A stretch of 5,231 nt of DNA, from contig JAFVMP010000151.1 in NCBI GenBank assembly GCA_017506845.1, positions 1 to 5,231 of the forward strand, given 5' to 3'. Origin of the DNA: Campylobacter sp. (lineage in GTDB: Bacteria; Campylobacterota; Campylobacteria; Campylobacterales; Campylobacteraceae). Of the stretch, positions 1 through 5,231 are shown in pieces; position 1 is the stretch's first letter, and each line of letters starts with the position of its first letter. The position numbers and the translations under genes are program-made. The notes beneath the pieces were generated by a model that was not told the DNA's origin, did not search any database, and saw nothing but the letters and a program-made list of their open reading frames with translations.

Positions 1-1
1 A

Positions 2-1276
2 GGGGCAATCTCGATTATAAGACTTAGCGGCAAAGACGCTCTAAGCATTGCTGATAAAATGTGTGGCAGTTTAACGCCTAGAGTTGCACATCTAAAAGAG
101 TTAAAAGATAGAGATGGTAATGTCTTAGATGAGGCTATTGTTATATATTTTAAAGCTCCATTTAGTTTTACTGGTGAAGATGTTGTGGAGTTTCAAACTC
201 ATGGTGGCGTAGTTGTAGCAAATTTAATTATAGATGAAATTTTAGCTTATGGAGCTAGAGTAGCTGACCCTGGTGAATTTAGTAAACGAGCACTACTAAA
301 TGGCAAGATGGATTTAGCTAAGGCCGAGAGTATTCAAGGTCTTATAAATGCTAGAAGCGAGGGTGCTGCTAAAATTTTAGCTAGAGTTATGAGTGGTGAG
401 CTTGGTTTATTTTGCGATACTTTGCGTGATGAACTAATATCAACTCTAGCTTATACTGAGACTTGTATTGATTATGCTGATGATGACTTGCCAGCTGATA
501 TAATGGAGCAAATTAAGCTAAAATTAAAAGAAGTATCATCAAAACTAGATCACATAATCTCAATTTCAAATTCCAAAAAAGGCTTAATTGATGGCTATAA
601 AGTAGCTATTATTGGCTGTCCAAATGTAGGTAAAAGCTCAATTTTAAATTCGCTTTTAAATTATGAACGCGCTATAATTAGCGATACTCCTGGTACTACT
701 CGTGATACTATTGAAGAGCAGATAAAAGTAGGCACTCATTTGGTGCGCATTATCGATACTGCTGGTATTAGGCATAGCGATCATGATATAGAAAATATAG
801 GAATAGAGTATTCTAAAAGAGCTGCTAATAGCGCTGATATAATTATTTGTGTATTTGATAGCTCAAGAGCTAGCAATAGCGAAGATATAGCTATTTTAGA
901 TTTTATCAATAGTTTAAATAAAAAGGTGATTTTTGTATTGAATAAATCTGATTTGGAATTTAAATTTGATCTTGATATTGATGGGATTTTGCTTAGTGCA
1001 AAAGATGAATGCTCAGCTTTAAAATTTGCACTTGAGAGCTATTTAAACTCACAAGATACAAATGAGATAATGCTAAGCTCAAATCGCCAAATAAAAGCAT
1101 GCCAAGATGCTAAAAATGCAATTGATAGAGCAACTGAGCTTTTAGATGAATCAGTGTTGGAGCTATTTGCTTATGAGATAAATAGAGCCATAAAAGAGAT
1201 AGGAAGCATTACAAAACCACTCCAAAATTCTGAAATTTTAGATAAAATGTTTAGCAGTTTTTGTCTAGGAAAATAA
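2..1276 (+). CDS. mnmE: tRNA uridine-5-carboxymethylaminomethyl modification GTPase MnmE (5'-truncated)
   Basis: MnmE (TrmE) works with MnmG in the cytoplasm to add (carboxymethyl)aminomethyl groups to C5 of the wobble uridine of certain tRNAs, using GTP and 5,10-methylene-tetrahydrofolate. The frame is open from base 2, giving 424 visible residues. The reading [10 protein letters not shown] at the edge matches the family from about residue 15, so the start lies outside the window and ATG 59 is internal. The N-terminal folate-binding domain includes [14 protein letters not shown]. The G domain, inserted in the helical domain, shows G1 GCPNVGKS (205-212), G2 GTTRDT (231-236), G3 DTAG (252-255), G4 NKSD (314-317) and G5 SAK (332-334). 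N208 and E264 align with the potassium-binding Asn and catalytic Glu described for E. coli MnmE. The C-terminal CLGK (421-424) is the expected cysteine motif. With the missing residues the protein would be about 440 long, normal for Campylobacter. Nothing looks broken. Confidence 0.96.
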   Translation, partial: GAISIIRLSGKDALSIADKMCGSLTPRVAHLKELKDRDGNVLDEAIVIYFKAPFSFTGEDVVEFQTHGGVVVANLIIDEILAYGARVADPGEFSKRALLNGKMDLAKAESIQGLINARSEGAAKILARVMSGELGLFCDTLRDELISTLAYTETCIDYADDDLPADIMEQIKLKLKEVSSKLDHIISISNSKKGLIDGYKVAIIGCPNVGKSSILNSLLNYERAIISDTPGTTRDTIEEQIKVGTHLVRIIDTAGIRHSDHDIENIGIEYSKRAANSADIIICVFDSSRASNSEDIAILDFINSLNKKVIFVLNKSDLEFKFDLDIDGILLSAKDECSALKFALESYLNSQDTNEIMLSSNRQIKACQDAKNAIDRATELLDESVLELFAYEINRAIKEIGSITKPLQNSEILDKMFSSFCLGK

Positions 1277-1283
1277 ATTTAAA

Positions 1284-1289
1284 AGGGGA
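1284..1289 (+). promoter_or_regulatory. Ribosome binding site of purL
   Basis: AGGGGA lies six bases before ATG 1296, in the 19-base gap between mnmE and purL. It is a good Shine-Dalgarno match in an otherwise A-rich leader, so it fixes the purL start and suggests purL is translated independently of mnmE even if co-transcribed. Confidence 0.8.
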
Positions 1290-1295
1290 AAACAT

Positions 1296-3491
1296 ATGGA
1301 TAAAGAAACGATACAAGCGCATAAAATTAGCGATGATGAATATAAAAAGATATTAGAGATTTTAGGGCGTGAGCCAAATTTACTTGAGCTTGGTGTATTT
1401 TCTGCAATGTGGAGTGAGCATTGTAGCTATAAATCATCTAAGAAATATTTAAATGGCTTTCCTACTAAAGCTCCATGGGTTCTTCAAGGTCCAGGCGAGA
1501 ATGCTGGAGTGATTGATTGCGGTGATGGTATGGCTGCTGTATTTAAGATGGAAAGCCACAATCACCCAAGTTTTATTGAGCCGTTTGCTGGTGCTGCTAC
1601 AGGAGTTGGCGGTATTTTTAGAGATATCTTTACGATGGGTGCTAGAGTTGAGGCTAGTATGAACTCTTTAAGATTTGGGCAGGTTCGTGGAGATGAGAAG
1701 ACTAATCGCCATCAACGCTACTTAGTAAAAGGTGTAGTATCTGGTATTAGCCACTATGGCAATTGTATGGGCGTGCCAACTGTGGGTGGTGAAACTACAT
1801 TTGATGAGAGTTTTAATGGCAATATTTTAGTTAATGCTTTTGGTCTTGGAATTTGTAAAAGTGATGAGATATTTTACGCAAAAGCCGAAGGTGTAGGAAA
1901 TCCAGTAATGTATGTTGGGTCAAAAACAGGTAGAGATGGCTTAGGTGGTGCTGTGATGTCAAGCGATAGCTTTAATGAAGAAAATAAATCTCTACGCCCA
2001 ACCGTACAAGTAGGCGACCCATTTGCTGAAAAGCTTCTTATGGAGGCGTGTTTAGAGCTATTTAAGTGCGATTATATTGTGGGAATTCAAGATATGGGAG
2101 CAGCCGGTCTTACTTCAAGTAGCTTTGAAATGGCAGGCAGAAGCGGTAGCGGTATGAGAATGTATCTAGATAAAGTACCTATGCGTGAGAGTGGAATGAC
2201 TCCATATGAGCTAATGCTTAGTGAATCACAAGAAAGAATGCTAATCTGTGCCAAAAAAGGGTGCGAAGATAAGATAAAAGCAATCTTTGCTAAATGGGAT
2301 TTAGATGCTGAGATTATCGGAGAGGTAACTGATACTGGCATGATGGAGTTATACTGGTATGGAGAGCTAGCTGGTAGTGTGCCTATTGCTCCACTTAGCG
2401 AGGCTGCTCCTATGCTAGATCGCCCAACTAGCAGACCAAAATATCTTGATGAAATTGCAAAAATTAATTTAGATAATATGCCAAATATTAGCAATCAAGA
2501 GGCATTTGAGCTATTAATAAAAGATTTAAATGTGGCAAATAAAAGCCTAATTTATGATCAATATGATTCAACTGTAGGTACAAATGTAATTAAAAAAGCT
2601 GGCAAACTAGGCGCTGCTGTAATGAGAATAAAAGAAAATGGCAAATCAATTGCTATGGGTATGGAGTGTAATACTAGATATAATTATGTAAATCCAAGAA
2701 TTGGCGCTGCTGCAGCTGTTGCAACAAGCGGTAGAAAAGTGGCTATGAGTGGAGCTACGCCGCTAGCTATTACAGATTGTCTAAACTATGGAAATCCACA
2801 AAATCCTGAAGTTATGTGGCAGTTTGCTAATGGTTGTGAAGGGATTAAAGAGGCTTGCGCTGCGCTTAATACTCCAGTAGTTAGTGGTAATGTAAGCTTA
2901 TATAATGAAACTGATGGTATTAGTATTCAGCCAACTCCAAGTATCGTAACAGTAGGTGTAGGTGATGATGCTAGTAAGAGCTTGGGTAGTGAATTTAATA
3001 GTGCTGGCGTGAGTGTTTATTTGCTTGGTAAGACTACTGGTGAGTTTGCTGGATCGCTATATATGAAAGCTATAGCAAATTTATGCGCTGGAGAGCTAAA
3101 GGAGATTGATTACAAGGCAGAAAGAGCGCTTTGGGATTTAGTAATTGAGGCTAATAAAAATGGAGTTTTAGCTTTTGCTAATAGTGTAGGAGTAGGCGGT
3201 ATTGCAATAACTCTAGCTAAGATGGCAGCAGTTAGTTCTATTGGTTTTAGTGGAGAGATTAAATTTGATGATAGTCGCTTTGTATTTGATGAGAGCTTTT
3301 CTAGAGCGGTAGTAGGCGTTAAAGATGCTATTAAATTTGAAGAACTAGCTAAGAAATATGGAGTTGAGTTTATTAAAATTGGTTTAAGCGGTGGTGATGA
3401 GTTTATTCTTAATGATATTAAAATGGACTTAAAAGAGCTGCAAAATAGCTATTTTAGCGAATTTGCTACTGTTATTAAAAGTGAAGATTGA
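1296..3491 (+). CDS. purL: Phosphoribosylformylglycinamidine synthase, small-type PurL subunit
   Basis: PurL converts FGAR to FGAM with ATP and glutamine-derived ammonia, the fourth step of IMP synthesis from PRA. At 731 residues it is the short form that lacks a fused glutaminase, so separate PurS and PurQ subunits are expected elsewhere in the genome; neither is in this window. Visible family motifs in order are [11 protein letters not shown] (38-48, with the conserved catalytic His42), the nucleotide/metal motif KMESHNHPS (84-92), [10 protein letters not shown] (263-272), SESQERM (309-315), [11 protein letters not shown] (529-539) in the second AIRS-like half, and SGGDE near the C terminus (698-702). 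The protein is complete and uninterrupted. The start is supported by a strong ribosome binding site. It ends with TGA, immediately followed by an in-frame TAA and then the GTG start of the next gene, so the pair is probably translationally coupled. Soluble and cytoplasmic; no membrane segment or signal peptide is seen. Confidence 0.97.
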   Translation: MDKETIQAHKISDDEYKKILEILGREPNLLELGVFSAMWSEHCSYKSSKKYLNGFPTKAPWVLQGPGENAGVIDCGDGMAAVFKMESHNHPSFIEPFAGAATGVGGIFRDIFTMGARVEASMNSLRFGQVRGDEKTNRHQRYLVKGVVSGISHYGNCMGVPTVGGETTFDESFNGNILVNAFGLGICKSDEIFYAKAEGVGNPVMYVGSKTGRDGLGGAVMSSDSFNEENKSLRPTVQVGDPFAEKLLMEACLELFKCDYIVGIQDMGAAGLTSSSFEMAGRSGSGMRMYLDKVPMRESGMTPYELMLSESQERMLICAKKGCEDKIKAIFAKWDLDAEIIGEVTDTGMMELYWYGELAGSVPIAPLSEAAPMLDRPTSRPKYLDEIAKINLDNMPNISNQEAFELLIKDLNVANKSLIYDQYDSTVGTNVIKKAGKLGAAVMRIKENGKSIAMGMECNTRYNYVNPRIGAAAAVATSGRKVAMSGATPLAITDCLNYGNPQNPEVMWQFANGCEGIKEACAALNTPVVSGNVSLYNETDGISIQPTPSIVTVGVGDDASKSLGSEFNSAGVSVYLLGKTTGEFAGSLYMKAIANLCAGELKEIDYKAERALWDLVIEANKNGVLAFANSVGVGGIAITLAKMAAVSSIGFSGEIKFDDSRFVFDESFSRAVVGVKDAIKFEELAKKYGVEFIKIGLSGGDEFILNDIKMDLKELQNSYFSEFATVIKSED

Positions 3492-3494
3492 TAA

Positions 3495-4214
3495 GTGAAT
3501 ATATTTTTAATCTTAATTGGGCTTGTTGTTGCATTTTGGTTGCTTAGTCGAGGATTTGCTAATTCAAACTATAAAAAACAAAGCATTCAAGAGCTTCAAT
3601 ATGACGATGCTAAGTATCTTATAATGCTTACTGCAAAAGTCGCCAAAAGCGATGGAGCAGTAAGCAAAGATGAGGCTAGTTATATATCACTTTTATTAGA
3701 TGATATATGTTTAAAGCTTGGAGATGCTGATGTTAGGGGCGATCTAAAAGAGTTATATATCTGGCATAAAGATAGCCATAGTTCAGCTTATGCTATTGCT
3801 AAAGAGTATAAGCAAAAGATGAGATTTAGCCAAAAAATCTGGATAAATCGTATAGTATTTTTTATGAATTTAGCCTATATTGATGGTGAATTTAATAGCA
3901 ATGAAAAGGCAATACTACAAGAGATTTGCGATGGATTTGGCCTGCATAAGAGTATTGTAGATGATCTTTTTGCACATTTTGAAGCTGAATTTAAAAATTT
4001 ATCCAAAGATAGTAGCGATATTGATCCGTATGAAGTTTTAGGGGTTTCAAAAGATGCTAGTTTTGAGGAGATTAAGGCTAGCTATCGTAGATTATCTAGA
4101 GAGTATCATCCTGATTTTACAATGGATAAAAGTGAAGAGATAATCACTCAAGCAACTAAAAAAATGCAACAAATAAATGAAGCATATGAGATATTAAAAG
4201 CTAAATTTAAATAA
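3495..4214 (+). CDS. DjlA-type membrane-anchored co-chaperone (TerB-like domain plus C-terminal J domain)
   Basis: The 239-residue protein has three parts. A hydrophobic N-terminal segment (about 3-17) is likely a single membrane anchor. A helical TerB-like region (about 38-165) carries two acidic repeats, KSDGAVSKDE (51-60) and IDGE (129-132). A J domain (about 179-239) carries the diagnostic HPD at 205-207 and ends at the last residue. This is the architecture of E. coli DjlA, in which the J domain faces the cytoplasm and stimulates DnaK. The client here is unknown; I infer only a DnaK co-chaperone role. I chose the GTG start because it keeps the membrane segment, sits three bases after the purL stop, and the next ATG in frame (residue 44) would remove the anchor. 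The upstream Shine-Dalgarno is weak (GAAG, 3483-3486), which fits coupling to purL translation. A homologue sits between purL and purH in C. jejuni, as I recall, so the position is not accidental. No gene symbol is assigned because orthology to djlA is uncertain. Confidence 0.88.
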   Translation: MNIFLILIGLVVAFWLLSRGFANSNYKKQSIQELQYDDAKYLIMLTAKVAKSDGAVSKDEASYISLLLDDICLKLGDADVRGDLKELYIWHKDSHSSAYAIAKEYKQKMRFSQKIWINRIVFFMNLAYIDGEFNSNEKAILQEICDGFGLHKSIVDDLFAHFEAEFKNLSKDSSDIDPYEVLGVSKDASFEEIKASYRRLSREYHPDFTMDKSEEIITQATKKMQQINEAYEILKAKFK

Positions 4215-4218
4215 GGAG
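4213..4218 (+). promoter_or_regulatory. Ribosome binding site of purH, overlapping the upstream stop codon
   Basis: AAGGAG overlaps the TAA stop of the J-domain gene (4212-4214) and lies five bases before ATG 4224. It decides the purH start: the longer reading from GTG 4218 would begin inside the ribosome binding site itself. The overlap suggests coupled translation of the two genes. Confidence 0.85.
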
Positions 4219-4223
4219 TGTAT

Positions 4224-5162
4224 ATGAGGGCATTAATTAGCGTTAGTGATAAAAGTGGTATAGTTGAGTTTGCTTTAGGACTTGAGGCTTTAGGTTTTGA
4301 GATTTTAAGTACAGGTGGTACATATAAAACGCTAAAAGATAATGGTATTAAAGTTATAGAAGTTAGCGAATTTACTGCTAGTCCTGAGATGTTTGAAGGT
4401 AGAATTAAGACACTTCACCCAAAAATCCATGGAGGAATCTTACACAAAAGAGATAATGCTAGTCATGTAGAACAAGCTAGTAAGCACGATATCAAAGGTA
4501 TTGATTTAGTATGTGTAAATTTATATCCATTTAAAGAGACTACAATCCGCACAGATGACTTTGAAGAGATTATTGAAAATATTGATATTGGTGGCCCTAC
4601 TATGGTAAGAAGTGCGGCTAAAAATTTCAAAGATGTCTTAATAGTTACTGATATGAATGATTATGAAAAAGTACTTGAAGCGCTTAAAAATAAAAATGCT
4701 AGTTATGAGTTTAGACGCGATTTAATGATTAAAGCATATGAACATACTGCGGCATATGATTCTATGATAGCTAACTATATGAATGAGAGATTTAATGGCG
4801 GATTTGGAGCTAAAAGATTTATAACTGGTTCAAAAGTATTTGATACAAGATATGGTGAAAATCCACATCAAAAAGGCGCTGCATATGAGTTTGATAGCTT
4901 TTTAAGCTTAAATTTCACTCAATTAAAAGGCGAAGCAAGCTTTAATAATATGACTGATATAAACTCAGCCGTAGCTATTGCTTCGGCATTTGGCGATGCT
5001 CCAGCAGTTGCTATTTACGGTTCATTTAAACAATACTATGAAAACAGTAAAGAACTCTTTGTATATGAAAGAGAACTTGATGGTGTTAAATTACTTGTAA
5101 TCAATTCATTCACAGAAAAAGAAGTTGAATTCAAAGCACCACAAGGTTTCGACCTTACTTAA
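4224..5162 (+). CDS. purH: PurH (AICAR transformylase/IMP cyclohydrolase), broken: complete cyclohydrolase domain, transformylase domain replaced by a foreign tail
   Basis: PurH performs the last two steps of IMP synthesis: formyl transfer from 10-formyl-THF to AICAR, then cyclisation of FAICAR to IMP. The real start is ATG 4224 (reads [12 protein letters not shown]). The N-terminal IMP cyclohydrolase (MGS-like) domain is intact: STGGT (29-33), [14 protein letters not shown] (58-71), NLYPF (99-103), ENIDIGGP (118-125) and RSAAKN (129-134). K62, Y101, D121 and K133 appear to match residues implicated in human ATIC catalysis. The transformylase domain starts normally with AYEHTAAYD (171-179), RYGENPHQ (209-216) and KGEASFNN (235-242), then stops being PurH after residue 264. 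The expected next residues, VKHGNPCG in Campylobacter, with the catalytic Lys-His pair, are absent, as are the remaining roughly 245 residues of a 510-residue enzyme. Residues 265-312 belong to an unrelated glucosidase tail ending at TAA 5160. As written the product could not carry out transformylation. I think the native gene is whole and this is a chimeric sequence. Confidence 0.93.
   Translation: MRALISVSDKSGIVEFALGLEALGFEILSTGGTYKTLKDNGIKVIEVSEFTASPEMFEGRIKTLHPKIHGGILHKRDNASHVEQASKHDIKGIDLVCVNLYPFKETTIRTDDFEEIIENIDIGGPTMVRSAAKNFKDVLIVTDMNDYEKVLEALKNKNASYEFRRDLMIKAYEHTAAYDSMIANYMNERFNGGFGAKRFITGSKVFDTRYGENPHQKGAAYEFDSFLSLNFTQLKGEASFNNMTDINSAVAIASAFGDAPAVAIYGSFKQYYENSKELFVYERELDGVKLLVINSFTEKEVEFKAPQGFDLT
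5010..5018. other. Chimeric junction between purH and the glucosidase fragment
   Basis: PurH identity ends with APAVAI (isoleucine codon 5013-5015), and the glucosidase reading begins with YGSF (tyrosine codon 5016-5018). The isoleucine codon ATT fits both sides, since family members usually have Ile/Val before the YG, so the join may rest on a few shared bases. There is no insertion sequence end, target-site duplication or obvious repeat at the join. Confidence 0.75.
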
Positions 5163-5231
5163 GGCTAACTCGTTCTTTCAAACTACAACTACCCTGCTAC
5201 AACAAGTAACGGCTTCAAAACAAAGCCATAC
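5016..5231 (+). pseudogene. C-terminal fragment of a GH13 alpha-glucosidase of Lactobacillales type, fused in frame and carrying two stop codons
   Basis: From about base 5016 the frame reads [20 protein letters not shown], then [18 protein letters not shown], then after two interruptions LVLSNYNYP...KTKPY. This is the C-terminal beta-sandwich of GH13 alpha-glucosidases (oligo-1,6-glucosidase, DexB, trehalose-6-phosphate hydrolase), where a YGD/YGS start, an xLLVxxNFS-like strand, an LxxSNY strand and a final xPYEA strand are typical. No catalytic domain is present because the upstream part is replaced by purH. TAA at 5160-5162 and 5166-5168 sit where the family usually has charged or polar residues (around T-x-G-x-LVLSNY); the same frame then stays open to the last base. 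Codon use differs from the genes upstream: asparagine is mostly AAC (4 of 5) and phenylalanine mostly TTC (4 of 6), versus about 15 TTT to 2 TTC in the purH part. Campylobacter is not expected to encode such an enzyme. The fragment may be a normal gene in its source organism. Confidence 0.72.

Noticed and set aside
59..61. ATG 59 as the start of MnmE
   Set aside because: The same frame is open from base 2 and the upstream codons encode the conserved family N terminus (ISIIRLSG), so this methionine is internal and the gene is cut by the window edge.
2087..2494. Minus-strand open frame of 135 codons inside purL
   Set aside because: It lies entirely opposite highly conserved PurL motifs, is rich in Ser/Ile/Leu as expected from the complement of purL codons, has no recognisable domain and no plausible ribosome binding site. 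It is a shadow.
4218..4223. Longer PurH from GTG 4218
   Set aside because: The GTG overlaps the AAGGAG ribosome binding site; ATG 4224 has correct five-base spacing and matches the family N terminus MRAL.
4224..5162. A new bifunctional purine/carbohydrate fusion protein
   Set aside because: The join cuts through the middle of the transformylase fold and brings in only a C-terminal beta-domain without a catalytic domain, followed at once by stops. A functional fusion is not credible; a chimeric sequence explains it better.
5160..5231. A terminator or untranslated 3' region after the TAA at 5160
   Set aside because: No GC-rich stem followed by a T run is visible; instead the bases continue to read in frame as the glucosidase C terminus.
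1..5231. Mobile element, defence or toxin-antitoxin system, CRISPR or RNA gene
   Set aside because: Almost every base belongs to a conserved housekeeping gene; I saw no terminal inverted repeats, spaced direct repeats, tRNA-like fold or transposase/integrase motifs.

Overview
The window is a low-GC stretch with one dense, all-plus-strand gene row that reads as a Campylobacter chromosome, in the order mnmE - purL - djlA-like - purH. As I recall, Campylobacter jejuni has the same order (trmE, purL, a DnaJ-like gene, purH). The protein sequences are epsilonproteobacterial in style. Codons lean strongly to A/T endings (TTT, GAT, AAT, TTA), with AGC/AGT favoured for serine. I cannot place the species firmly; a relative of the C. 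fetus/hyointestinalis/lanienae side of the genus is a guess.

Layout. Bases 2-1276 hold mnmE, which lacks only about its first 14-18 codons because the window starts inside it. After 19 bases with a strong ribosome binding site comes purL (1296-3491), full length and of the small, PurS/PurQ-dependent type. Three bases later a GTG starts a membrane-anchored TerB + J-domain protein of the DjlA type (3495-4214). Nine bases later, with its ribosome binding site overlapping the previous stop, purH begins at ATG 4224. The tight spacing and the absence of any visible internal terminator or promoter suggest one transcript. PurL and PurH carry out the fourth and the last two steps of IMP synthesis from PRA. 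MnmE modifies the tRNA wobble uridine using folate, and the second domain of PurH also uses a folate one-carbon donor.

The right end is not normal. The PurH reading frame is authentic up to about residue 264 (base 5015), just before the expected lysine-histidine / NPCG motif of the transformylase domain. From about base 5016 to the window end the same frame encodes something unrelated: the C-terminal beta-domain of a GH13 alpha-glucosidase of Lactobacillales (Streptococcus/Lactobacillus) type, with different codon preference. That tail is interrupted by two in-frame TAA codons six bases apart, after which the glucosidase-like reading continues to the last base. The simplest reading is a chimeric join (misassembly or chimeric template) at the end of a metagenomic contig. 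A genuine rearrangement disrupting purH is less likely.

I see no RNA gene, mobile element, CRISPR array or new defence-like system. No gene-free stretch exceeds 300 bases.
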